Below, one piece after another: positions 1 to 7,859 of a stretch of DNA of 64,000 nucleotides (position 1 is its first letter; the number at the start of each line of letters is the position of its first letter). Source of the stretch: Candidatus Poribacteria bacterium (GTDB lineage: Bacteria > Poribacteria > WGA-4E > WGA-3G); the NCBI GenBank assembly GCA_003635195.1, contig PYIY01000190.1, positions 72,919 to 136,918 on the forward strand. The letters run 5' to 3'. The translations under genes were made by a program, and so were the position numbers. The notes beneath the pieces were generated by a model, which was not told where the DNA came from, searched no databases, and saw nothing but the letters and a program-made list of their open reading frames with translations.

Positions 1-549
1 GCGAACACAGACGGTCCCTTATCCCCTTACGCCGCCTCGAAAAAAGGTGCCGAGTCGCTCTGCCACAGTTACCATCATCTTTACGGCATCGACGTGACAA
101 TCTTTCGCTTTTTCACTGTCTATGGCCCCGCTGGTAGACCTGATATGAGCGCATTTCGCTTTGTCCAGTGGATTAGCGAGGGAAAACCGGTTATTGTTTA
201 CGGTGATGGCAAACAATCCTCACGAGATTATACCTATCTTGAAGACATCGCTCGTGGCGTGATAGCAGGGTTAAAACCGCTTAAATACGAGGTAATTAAT
301 CTCGGTTCAGACAGCCCCATCGTGCTTATTGATACGATTCGACTGATAGAGGAATTGGTTGGCAAAAAAGCGGAACTCTCACATCAACCGTTCCATCCTG
401 CAGATGTGCGTGCAACATGGGCAAATATTCAAAAAGCAGAAAAACGCTTAGGGTGGCGACCCCAAGTCACCTTTCGAGAGGGAATAACAGCACTTGTAGA
501 ATGGTATCAGGCAAATCGGGAATGGGCAAAGGACATCCAGACAGGCTAA
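1..549 (+). CDS. NAD-dependent nucleotide-sugar epimerase, C-terminal part (UDP-glucuronate 4-epimerase-like)
   Basis: The frame is open from the first base, so the N-terminal Rossmann part lies outside the window. The visible 182 residues begin just before the extended-SDR active site YxxxK (SPYAASKKGAE, residues 9-19 of the fragment). They continue with FRFFTVYGPAGRPDM, the signature around the substrate-binding loop of UDP-glucuronate/UDP-galacturonate 4-epimerases, then YGDGKQSSRDYTYLEDIARG. These enzymes interconvert UDP-sugars for surface polysaccharide synthesis in the cytoplasm. The stop at 547-549 overlaps the stop of the convergent gene by 4 bp. UDP-glucose 4-epimerase or a dTDP-glucose dehydratase relative are less likely alternatives. 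Substrate is inferred from motif resemblance only. Confidence 0.85.
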   Translation, partial: ANTDGPLSPYAASKKGAESLCHSYHHLYGIDVTIFRFFTVYGPAGRPDMSAFRFVQWISEGKPVIVYGDGKQSSRDYTYLEDIARGVIAGLKPLKYEVINLGSDSPIVLIDTIRLIEELVGKKAELSHQPFHPADVRATWANIQKAEKRLGWRPQVTFREGITALVEWYQANREWAKDIQTG

Positions 550-1166
550 ACCGCAGATACAACCTGTGAACCGCTACGCTGCGTTAAAAGCCCGACCGCC
601 TTTTCCAAGGCATCCGCCTCCACCTTTATTTTCGCTATCTCCACTTCGCGTTGCACATAAGTTAGCGTATGTTCCGGACTCATCGGGGCAGCGATGTCTT
701 GGACAATCTTATGAAGTCGTTTAACATCAGCTTTCTTGATACCGGTCTGTGCCTCAACGCGGGTATGCAGGACAGTCGGAGATTCCGGTTCCTCAACGGG
801 TTTTGCTTGCTTGGTCCGCGTGGATCCGGCATTAGGTTTCGACTGGGCAGATGACGCTGTCGCGGTCTTCGCACGGCGGGTCCGTTTTCGAGAGGTGCCC
901 TGTTTAAAGGGCTGGATTTTCCCTGCCTCCAGGGATTTGACACCACACTCTTTACACAACTTCGCTGTGACATCCGCTAAGGTCATCGTTACAATAATTT
1001 CGCTGATGGATCCACAGAGTTCGCATTCGACAAGGTTTTCAATGCTTTCAAGGATTTCCGCCTGTATGACGAGCATCTTTTCCTTGTCGGTCTTTGTCTG
1101 TTTCTCCTTCTGACAAAGCGCGATCAGTTTCTGTGCAGCTTTCTCAATTGTGTCTAAATGTCCCAT
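546..1166 (-). CDS. Hypothetical protein with two CxxC pairs (zinc-ribbon-like)
   Basis: 206 aa, ATG start preceded by AGGGAG. Residues about 46-75 contain VECELCGS and KLCKECG, two CxxC pairs about 20 residues apart, which would fit a structural zinc site. The N-terminal 45 residues are rich in Lys/Glu and probably helical. Residues 85-135 are a basic Ser/Thr/Lys/Pro-rich linker that looks disordered, and the C-terminal 60 residues are again helical (EVEIAKIKVEADALEKAVGLL). I do not recognise the family. The basic linker and zinc-type knuckle would suit nucleic-acid or protein binding, but that is only inference. It is convergent with the epimerase and followed upstream by the citramalate synthase on the same strand. 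Confidence 0.7.
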   Translation of the reverse strand: MGHLDTIEKAAQKLIALCQKEKQTKTDKEKMLVIQAEILESIENLVECELCGSISEIIVTMTLADVTAKLCKECGVKSLEAGKIQPFKQGTSRKRTRRAKTATASSAQSKPNAGSTRTKQAKPVEEPESPTVLHTRVEAQTGIKKADVKRLHKIVQDIAAPMSPEHTLTYVQREVEIAKIKVEADALEKAVGLLTQRSGSQVVSAV

Positions 1167-1265
1167 GTTTCTCCCTAAGATGCTGAACGAGGTGACTTGA
1201 AGTTAAATTTCTTAACGCGACTTGCAGGTGAGATCTGTGACAGGAGATGTCCCTATCGCAGCCAA

Positions 1266-2852
1266 TTATTCCGACTGTTGTAAGGCAGCGACTTTTTTAT
1301 CCGTGTAGAGTTTATATTCAAAACTATCCAGCAGTGCTTCGCAACTCGCGGAGATGATATTCTCTGAGACACCGACGGTTCTCCAACTCCGCTCTCCATC
1401 GCTCGCTTCAATCAGCACCCTGACTTTTGAACCCGTGCCTGCTTTGGTATCCAAAACTCGGACTTTGTAATCTATGAGTCGGACCGTCTGTAAGGCAGGG
1501 TAGAACTGTTCAAGTGCCTTTCGGAGGGCAGTATCGAGTGCGTTGACAGGTCCATCGCCATCAGCAGCGGTATGTGCGGTTAGACCGTCTGGTGTTGTGA
1601 CCTTTACCGTTGCTTCAGAACGCATCGCGAAGTCAGTGAACTGCTCAATAATCACGCGAAAACCGACCGGATCAAAGAAGGATTCATATCCGTTAAACAC
1701 CTTATGTGTCAAAAGCTCAAATGATGCTTCAGCGGCTTCGTATTGGTAGCCATCTTGCTCGGCTTCTTTGAGACGTTTGAAGAGTGCTAACACCTGCGGC
1801 GAATCTTTATCGTAGTCGGGATACTCCTTCTCAATTTTTTTCATGATGGTGCCGCGACCGGCTTGGTCAGAGACGAGAATCCGTTGTGTATTGCCAACCG
1901 TTTCCGGCACAATGTGTTCATAAGTCAGGCGATTTTTACGGATCGCATCGGTATGTAAACCACCTTTATGCGCAAAAGCGGAGCGCCCAACATACGGTTG
2001 ACGCTCATCATGCGGGAGGTTCGCCAATTCACTGATAAGTCGCGATATGCTCGTTAACCCTTGCAGCTGCGTATCGCTGAGACACTTTATGCCGAGTTTG
2101 AGTTGAATTGTAGGAATGATAGAGGCAAGATTCGCGTTGCCACACCGTTCACCATAACCGTTGAATGTGCCTTGGACGTGAGTCGCCCCAGCTTGTACAG
2201 CCAACACTGAGTTTGCTGCCCCCATTCCAGCATCATTGTGCGTGTGGATACCGACAGGCAAAGACAACTCAGAGAGAACGACCTTGACACCTTCTTGGAT
2301 CTCCAACGGCAATCTACCACCGTTAGTATCACAGAGGACGAGACAGCTCGCACCACCTGCTGCAGCGGCTCGTAGTGTTTCTACTGCATACGCAGCGTCA
2401 TCAGTGTAGCCATCAAAAAAATGCTCCGCATCGTAAATCACCTCGCGACCGTTTTCTACGAGGTAACGGACAGAACTCTCAATTAATTCCAAATTCTCTT
2501 CTGCTGTCACGCGCAGGACATCGGTTGCATGGAGTCGCCAGCTTTTCCCAAAGATCGTGACGGTTCGGGCACCGGTATCCAGCAAAGCAGATAGATTTGG
2601 ATCTGCATCCGCAGTATACGTCGGGTATCTCGTGCTACCAAACGGCACAATCGTCGCCGTTTCGAGTGCCATGCCCTTCGCTCGTTTAAAAAATTCTATA
2701 TCTTTCGGATTGGAACCCGGATAACCGCCCTCAATGTAGCGGATACCTAATTTATCGAGTGCCTCTATGATGATGAGTTTATCTTCAACAGAAAATGCTA
2801 CACCTTCTGCTTGGCTGCCATCCCTGAGCGTTGTATCGTAAAATTCAACCAT
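1266..2852 (-). CDS. cimA: (R)-citramalate synthase (2-isopropylmalate synthase family)
   Basis: 528 aa. It condenses acetyl-CoA with pyruvate to citramalate, the threonine-independent entry to isoleucine synthesis. It opens with MVEFYDTTLRDGSQAEGV, the HMGL/DRE-TIM motif, has the metal-binding HTHND motif (GIHTHNDAGMGAANS) and GQFNGYGERCGNANL-type residues after it, and ends in a LeuA-type allosteric dimer domain (about residues 395-520), matching the usual CimA length. The frame stays open upstream to 2996, but those 48 extra residues look non-coding and the family start is at 2852. I see no convincing ribosome binding site there. Homocitrate or isopropylmalate synthase are close relatives; the IEGGYPGSNPKD segment favours CimA. 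Confidence 0.88.
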   Translation of the reverse strand: MVEFYDTTLRDGSQAEGVAFSVEDKLIIIEALDKLGIRYIEGGYPGSNPKDIEFFKRAKGMALETATIVPFGSTRYPTYTADADPNLSALLDTGARTVTIFGKSWRLHATDVLRVTAEENLELIESSVRYLVENGREVIYDAEHFFDGYTDDAAYAVETLRAAAAGGASCLVLCDTNGGRLPLEIQEGVKVVLSELSLPVGIHTHNDAGMGAANSVLAVQAGATHVQGTFNGYGERCGNANLASIIPTIQLKLGIKCLSDTQLQGLTSISRLISELANLPHDERQPYVGRSAFAHKGGLHTDAIRKNRLTYEHIVPETVGNTQRILVSDQAGRGTIMKKIEKEYPDYDKDSPQVLALFKRLKEAEQDGYQYEAAEASFELLTHKVFNGYESFFDPVGFRVIIEQFTDFAMRSEATVKVTTPDGLTAHTAADGDGPVNALDTALRKALEQFYPALQTVRLIDYKVRVLDTKAGTGSKVRVLIEASDGERSWRTVGVSENIISASCEALLDSFEYKLYTDKKVAALQQSE

Positions 2853-3021
2853 GTTATTTTCACTGTAAGTTTTGGCTTCTGCTTTTGAATATGGGCTTGC
2901 AAACTGCGTCCTACAACACCAAAATTTAGTGCCTTCTTTTAGCAAGACCCATTTAATTGTTACTGAAATTTTACCACATTTTAGGGCAAAAGTCAAGGCA
3001 TTTGTGGTTGGATATCAGAAC

Positions 3022-3161
3022 CATTCAGTTCTCGGTTTTTTCGTCCAATTTTGGATCCCCCAGGCCGGTAGGTGCGGTGTTTTTGCTGGGGTGTTTCCCT
3101 CCTAACTGCACCGGATCCTGAAACGAGGACGAAAAACTCTATAATTTTTTAAAACTGAATG
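3022..3161. repeat. Nested inverted-repeat element (MITE-like)
   Basis: About 140 bp between cimA and dacB is almost wholly built of nested inverted repeats. CATTCAGTT (3022-3030) pairs with AACTGAATG (3153-3161), and TTTTTCGTCC (3037-3046) pairs with GGACGAAAAA (3127-3136). GGATCC occurs at 3053 and 3113, and GGTGCGGT (3071-3078) pairs imperfectly with AACTGCACC (3104-3112). The centre contains TTTTTGCTGGGGTGTTTC (3080-3097), which recurs with small changes at 15295-15312 (reverse) and 61995-62010. No reading frame is present. It resembles a non-autonomous transposable element or large REP-type element, and a transcript would fold into one long hairpin. Confidence 0.75.
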
Positions 3162-3258
3162 CCTCTGGGTTGGACATTCTGCCTACAGCGCGCCATAAGC
3201 AAAGGGCACCATGTTTCCCTTTCATAATCTACATAATTGTGTTATCATTGTAACTATC

Positions 3259-4560
3259 ATGAAAAACTATGCTATTTTACTCATTTGCTTTGCGTTGTTG
3301 TTCTCAGGTTGTGGAATATCGGTGCTAAAACCGAAACCCTCTGAAACCCCGTTGCCAACAACCCCTATAGACCCACTCGAAAAACTACACACCGATATTG
3401 ATGTCGTTCTACAGGAAACGCTATTCATAACAGCAAGTGTCGGTATAAAAATTGTCGCTGTCGAAACAGGGGAGGTGGTTTATGAAAAGAATCCATACAA
3501 ACTACACCACCCCGCTTCCACAACAAAACTCTTCACAGCAGCAACTGCTTTGGCGAAACTCGGATCAGACTATCAGTTTGAAACAACCGTCTACGTTGAC
3601 GCAGATGCAGATACACAAGTGATAGGAGACATCTATCTCAAAGGCAGAGCCGACCCAGTGCTTCAACCTCAAGATATAGTGAAACTGGTCGATACGTTGC
3701 TGGAAACCGGCTTGAAATCGATACAGGGCGATATTGTCGTTGACACAACATATCTTGACACTGTTCGAGAAGGTCCCGGATGGATGTGGGACGATAGACC
3801 GCTTCGGATTAGTGCTTTAAGTATCAGACAAATAGAACCCGAACCGGGGACAAGGAGCAGAGCCCTCGCATGTGGCTATCTATTGAAAAACGAACTCATG
3901 GAAAAAGGTATTGAGGTAACAGGTGATGTTGTTCCCGGAACAGTGCCATTGGATGCGCGGACGGCTGCCAAACACTTATCGCCGCCGCTTGCTGATATCA
4001 TCAAATTAATGAACAAACCGAGCGACAATTGGATCGCTGAACTGCTCTTCAAAACCATAGGTGCTGAAGTGATGGGTGAACCCGGAACGTGGCAAAAAGG
4101 GAGAGAGGCTGTTAATGAATTCTTAGCAGAAATCATGGGTGAACCACCAGTGCATCGGTTCGTTGACGGTTCTGGACTCTCCCGGTACAACCTTCTCAAT
4201 GCTGAATTGCTTACGAAACTGCTCGTCTACATGTATCGGAATTTTGAGTTGATGCCGGAGTATTTGGCATCGCTCCCGATTGCTGGTACCGATGGCACCT
4301 TAATCAATCGGATGCAAGACGTGTCCGCTGAAAAGGTCCTGCGTGCGAAAACGGGGACGTTAAGTGGTGTCTCTGCACTGGCAGGCTATACTATCACAGC
4401 AGACGATGAAGTCTTCGCGTTCGGTATCCTCATCAGTCATTACGTCGGTTCCGCCACACCGGCACGGGATATTCAAGATCACATTGGGAACTATCTGACA
4501 GGGTTTAGTCGCCATCCAGTTAGGAACGTTAACAACGGTAAACTCTCCCAAGATGAATAA
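3259..4560 (+). CDS. dacB: D-alanyl-D-alanine carboxypeptidase/endopeptidase, PBP4 family (peptidase S13), lipoprotein
   Basis: 433 aa from the ATG at 3259, which gives a clean lipoprotein signal ending in LLFSGC (Cys18). Upstream in-frame codons look untranslated. The three penicillin-binding motifs are present: SxxK as STTK (Ser87-Lys90), SxN as SDN (255-257) and KTG (364-366). It would trim or cleave peptidoglycan cross-links in the periplasm. Between WDD (about 178) and the GYLLKNELMEKGI helix (about 206) there are only about 25 residues, where PBP4 proteins normally have roughly 50 more, so the accessory insertion appears cut down. The gene stands alone, flanked by an inverted-repeat element upstream and a transposase relic downstream. 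Confidence 0.9.
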   Translation: MKNYAILLICFALLFSGCGISVLKPKPSETPLPTTPIDPLEKLHTDIDVVLQETLFITASVGIKIVAVETGEVVYEKNPYKLHHPASTTKLFTAATALAKLGSDYQFETTVYVDADADTQVIGDIYLKGRADPVLQPQDIVKLVDTLLETGLKSIQGDIVVDTTYLDTVREGPGWMWDDRPLRISALSIRQIEPEPGTRSRALACGYLLKNELMEKGIEVTGDVVPGTVPLDARTAAKHLSPPLADIIKLMNKPSDNWIAELLFKTIGAEVMGEPGTWQKGREAVNEFLAEIMGEPPVHRFVDGSGLSRYNLLNAELLTKLLVYMYRNFELMPEYLASLPIAGTDGTLINRMQDVSAEKVLRAKTGTLSGVSALAGYTITADDEVFAFGILISHYVGSATPARDIQDHIGNYLTGFSRHPVRNVNNGKLSQDE

Positions 4561-4696
4561 GAGCAACTTGAGTGTGCTGTTCTATCAAAACAATTTTCTT
4601 GCAGTCTGGTTTTTTGCGTGATATAATAAGGGATGTTTGATTATGTGTCAGCGAGACTATACCGAATTGAACTTGATTATTCGCTAACGGCGCGGC

Positions 4697-4837
4697 ATGC
4701 AGAATGACCAAGCCACCTTAAAACATGAGATCCAGGCGTGGCGAACCCGAAGAAATGAGCAAGGTGCGACCGCAAAATGGCAGTTTACGACCGACGACGC
4801 ACGAATCAAGCTCAAGAAACTGTATCCAGCAGTTTAG
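4697..4837 (+). pseudogene. Remnant of an IS630-family transposase, C-terminus only
   Basis: A 46-codon frame reads ATLKHEIQAWRTRRNEQ, then AKWQFTTDDARIKLKKLYP before a stop. This matches the pattern of the last 45 residues of IS630-type DDE transposases, where an E-x-x-AW-x-x-RN segment precedes WxFTTxDARIKLKxLYP. An in-frame TAA lies just upstream (4685) and none of the DDE catalytic core is present, so it is a dead fragment. No flanking terminal repeats or TA duplication could be recognised. The remaining 350 bp between dacB and the SDR gene holds only this relic and the hairpin at 4872. Confidence 0.7.
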
Positions 4838-4871
4838 ATGGGACAGACTATTAGTTTCTTTGGAGGGCATC

Positions 4872-4895
4872 GCGACCAGAGGTCGCTCCTACAAC
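4872..4895. repeat. Short REP-like hairpin (GCGACC-AGA-GGTCGC)
   Basis: A perfect 6-bp stem, GCGACC/GGTCGC, with a 3-base loop is followed by TCCTACAA. Read on the minus strand it begins TTGTAGGAGCGACC, sharing a GTAGGNGCG head with elements at 3069, 15250 and 16301. It sits downstream of the minus-strand SDR gene and may cap its transcript. Confidence 0.5.
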
Positions 4896-4911
4896 AGAGA
4901 GAAATTGCGTG

Positions 4912-5739
4912 TTATGTTTCTTTCGCCTGTTCTAACAATTCTGCCAGCCGCTCGGCAAAGCGGAGCTGACTGTCGTCCTCAGGCGCGTAGCCGATTACCT
5001 TTCGGGCGTTGGCGATGCTCCAAAACTTATGTGTATTATCACTGATGCCGTAAAAAATTTGGAACGGGATGCCGTTTTCGTCCTCTATATTCTCCGTCTC
5101 AATGCTCTTGACGAAGAGTTGAATCTGATCTCGAACGCTCAAGTAGGCACCGAGTCCGCGGTGCATCGCCTTCAAATCGTCTGCTGACGAGTTCGCCATA
5201 TCTGTCTCCCGCGGTCCACCGATGCGCAATTGGACATTCTGTAGTTTCTTACCCTCAACGTGTCCAGTCGCAAAAACAAAACCGAGATGCTCATACGCCT
5301 CTTTTGCCCACCCATAGAAGTTATCGGAGAGTGGACGCATCTCTGGCGTTACCACATCCCACTTATCTGCCCAGATGAGCCGTTCATAATAATCAGCGGC
5401 GTGGTTAGAACTACAGACAACAACGCGTCGGACATCCGTTTCAACACTGGTCTGGTAGAGATTGTATGCCATCTGGATGTTAGCGAGTTCGTTCTCAAAA
5501 CTGCCACCCTTAAAGGCGCAGTGAACGACAGCGTCAACTCCCTCAAAATAATGACGATATGCGTCTCGGTCGGGATTAGTGAGTTCAGCAATCTGAATCC
5601 CCTCGACCTGTTCGCCTTGCCGATTGGTGGTTCTCACGTCTAAGAGTACGAGTTCATAGCGTTCGCGAAACTCAGGGAGCATCCGTCCAGCAACATAGCC
5701 AGCGGCTCCGGTGATAAGGACTTTTCTACGGTTTGGCAT
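4912..5739 (-). CDS. NAD(P)-dependent epimerase/dehydratase (extended SDR)
   Basis: 275 aa, ATG with AGAAGGAG upstream. The N-terminus has the dinucleotide-binding glycine motif GAAGYVAG (about residues 11-18), an acidic residue at the end of beta-2 (LLDVR) suggesting NAD preference, and CSSNHAADYYE followed by the catalytic YxxxK as NFYGWAKEAYE. The overall size and layout resemble uronate dehydrogenase-like short SDRs acting on sugars, but the substrate cannot be read from the sequence. It is downstream of the ATPase/DUF4435 operon on the same strand, yet a 129-bp gap and a good ribosome site argue for separate expression. Confidence 0.85.
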   Translation of the reverse strand: MPNRRKVLITGAAGYVAGRMLPEFRERYELVLLDVRTTNRQGEQVEGIQIAELTNPDRDAYRHYFEGVDAVVHCAFKGGSFENELANIQMAYNLYQTSVETDVRRVVVCSSNHAADYYERLIWADKWDVVTPEMRPLSDNFYGWAKEAYEHLGFVFATGHVEGKKLQNVQLRIGGPRETDMANSSADDLKAMHRGLGAYLSVRDQIQLFVKSIETENIEDENGIPFQIFYGISDNTHKFWSIANARKVIGYAPEDDSQLRFAERLAELLEQAKET

Positions 5740-5868
5740 CTGTTTGGTGCTCCTTCTGTTGTTATTTTGGTGGAGTTATCAGGAAGTTGATGTTTGTGAT
5801 ACTATTTTTTGTTTTTGCTCATTCAGTTTATCTCGTACTTCATTTTCTAGACGAGAAAACAGTTTATC

Positions 5869-6606
5869 TCACTCAGAAACCGTAATTGCATCGTTGTACA
5901 GACCGTGGTAACTAACGGTAGCATTCTGAAAACCTTGCTTCGGTTTATTTAGAAAACGGACGAGTAACTCAAAAAGCAGCTTTCCTCGAAGTTGAAGATG
6001 ATATACTCTCCTGATCTCTCTAACCCGTTCATACTCTGAGGGAAGAAATTCCAAATCAGGTGCCAGAGTCGTATTTTCAGGTGGCACGATTCGATTTAAA
6101 TGATACGCCACATCTACATGCTTCTCATCTCGGAGAGATTCAAAAATTTTTTCTGGTGGGTTCTTTTCTAAATATTCTTCCACTTTATAGGCAAACCACA
6201 TACTAATAGCGTCTATAGTTTGATCGTATTCTACCTTATTTCCTACGCGATCCCTTAACTTGACATGTGAGTACAGATCGTTCTCAATACTATATCCTTC
6301 TGTCCAAATAATGTCGTCATATTGATTCGGAATCCCTCTGAATAACCACATATCCCGGTCAGCTATGAAGGCAACAGGGGTGTGTCTGAAATCACCTCTG
6401 CTTTCATAACGAGAAAGTTCCTCATAAAGATTAAGTAGAGTTTCTTTGCAACCCGCGCTGAAAAGACCTATACTAAATCGGCCCAGACGGTCCATTAAAG
6501 TCCCATAAATAATTTCATCATCTTCGCCTTCAACAATAATGTTTGGCTTGTTAGAGAGACGCAGAGCAATAACTAAATTCTCTAAAGTAGAATCGGGCAA
6601 TGACAT
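5869..6606 (-). CDS. DUF4435 (TOPRIM-like) protein, AriB-like candidate effector
   Basis: 245 aa, ATG preceded by AAGGAAG, 24 bp after the ATPase stop. The TOPRIM-type acidic motifs are visible: IIVEGEDD (residues 23-30) and FIADRD (80-85), followed by WTEGYSIENDL (101-111), typical of DUF4435. In PARIS anti-phage systems a DUF4435 nuclease (AriB) is held by an AAA ATPase (AriA) and released when a phage trigger is sensed. The order here, ATPase then DUF4435, is the same. The protein is somewhat shorter than typical AriB. Function as a toxic nuclease is inferred from family and neighbour; uncharacterised ATPase-DUF4435 pairs also exist. Confidence 0.8.
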   Translation of the reverse strand: MSLPDSTLENLVIALRLSNKPNIIVEGEDDEIIYGTLMDRLGRFSIGLFSAGCKETLLNLYEELSRYESRGDFRHTPVAFIADRDMWLFRGIPNQYDDIIWTEGYSIENDLYSHVKLRDRVGNKVEYDQTIDAISMWFAYKVEEYLEKNPPEKIFESLRDEKHVDVAYHLNRIVPPENTTLAPDLEFLPSEYERVREIRRVYHLQLRGKLLFELLVRFLNKPKQGFQNATVSYHGLYNDAITVSE

Positions 6607-6630
6607 TCAGATATATCTTCCTTTATCCGC

Positions 6631-7815
6631 TTAATCGCTTTTCAGTGGAATCTCTTTATGCTGATACCCAGTAAAAATAAAAGGTGAATGCGTTGCAATG
6701 AAAAACTGGTTACCAGTACTTTGATCAAGGAGCGTTGGTAGAAGCAGCCTTTGCCAATCAATGTGCAGGCTTAACTCCGGTTCATCAATGAAGATCGCCG
6801 TATCTTGGCTAAAGGCGTTGTAACAGAGAAAACTGAGCATCTGCTTCTCACCGGAGGAGAGTTTATCAGAAGAGATAGCATCTTTTGCTTCTCCAACTGT
6901 AATTCCATCTCTTCCTTCTCCCAAAGTAATCCCGTCGGTAGTTTCTCCAGGAACAACCTGTCCGGTAACACGAATCGCGTTATACTGTAAGATCTTCCGA
7001 GACAACTCAGATAACACAGAAAATGGCTTACTCAATTGTTCTCGCTCCTCATTAACTTTCTGGATAGCACCCAGAACAGCCGAAGCATCTTGAGGAATAT
7101 CAGAAATTTTGTCCTTATCTGGATCGTTTTGCATCTCTCTTGAAATATCTTCTAATACCTGCGACTGACGATTATTGATCTTTTCGTAAATATCAGCGTG
7201 TTTCTGTGTTAGCAGTTCGCTGAGATCCTCTGTGGAAATTGAAGTGATGAATTTGTGTCCATCGACTGACACTTCAGACGAGAATCTTGACATCGAGACT
7301 TGAAGCATTTCCGGTACTGAAAAAATTCTTACATCTGAATCCTCTGCATCCGGAGTTCTCGAAAAGCCGCCCTCAATTCTTCTAAAGGTCGGGAAAAATA
7401 GGCTCCGCCTAGTCGTTCGCGCGATCCGTTTTTCAAGTGAATTCACTCTATCCACATCTGTCCGGTTGACCCTTCCAGTTTCTGCATCTATGGCAATAGG
7501 TTCGTACGTGCTTTCTTCTTTCCCGAATCTGCAATCAAATATAACTTCGTCGGGTTCAACGCTTTCCGCTGTAACTTTGTCGGTTTTAAGCCGTTCCATA
7601 CTCAGAGCGAACAGATCCGTTTGAATGGCAATGGAATGAAACGGAATTTCAGCAAGGATTTGCTCAAGGTGTCCACTAGTAAGGTACCATATTAGCTTCA
7701 GTAATGTCGTCTTACCGGATCCGTTGGATCCAGTAAAAATGTTCAAGTCTTCATTGAACTTAAATTCACCATCAAGCCGCTTATTGAGCCCTTTAACTTT
7801 AAGATATCGTATCAT
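6631..7815 (-). CDS. AAA/SMC-like ATPase (AriA-like, RecF/OLD-type)
   Basis: 394 aa, ATG preceded by GTGAGG. Walker A is GSNGSGKT (29-36), the ABC-type signature is LSSGEK (319-324), Walker B is FIDEPE (342-347) and the H-loop is ATHSPF (374-379). The roughly 280 residues between are charged and helical, as in AAA_15/AAA_21 ATPases of defence systems. Together with the downstream DUF4435 gene it forms a PARIS-like pair. It lacks a fused TOPRIM domain, so it is not a single-chain OLD nuclease. The segment around residues 290-315 is a small Gly/Asp-rich repeat (DGITLGEGRDGITVGEAKD), an unusual insertion just before the signature motif. Confidence 0.85.
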   Translation of the reverse strand: MIRYLKVKGLNKRLDGEFKFNEDLNIFTGSNGSGKTTLLKLIWYLTSGHLEQILAEIPFHSIAIQTDLFALSMERLKTDKVTAESVEPDEVIFDCRFGKEESTYEPIAIDAETGRVNRTDVDRVNSLEKRIARTTRRSLFFPTFRRIEGGFSRTPDAEDSDVRIFSVPEMLQVSMSRFSSEVSVDGHKFITSISTEDLSELLTQKHADIYEKINNRQSQVLEDISREMQNDPDKDKISDIPQDASAVLGAIQKVNEEREQLSKPFSVLSELSRKILQYNAIRVTGQVVPGETTDGITLGEGRDGITVGEAKDAISSDKLSSGEKQMLSFLCYNAFSQDTAIFIDEPELSLHIDWQRLLLPTLLDQSTGNQFFIATHSPFIFTGYQHKEIPLKSD

Positions 7816-7859
7816 CTGTTTACCTCACAGAGATGGTTTCCAACATAAAATCTGAATGC

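Noticed and set aside
4725-5045. 106-codon plus-strand ORF
   Set aside because: Overlaps the transposase relic in another frame, a repeat and the end of the SDR gene; no protein-like features.
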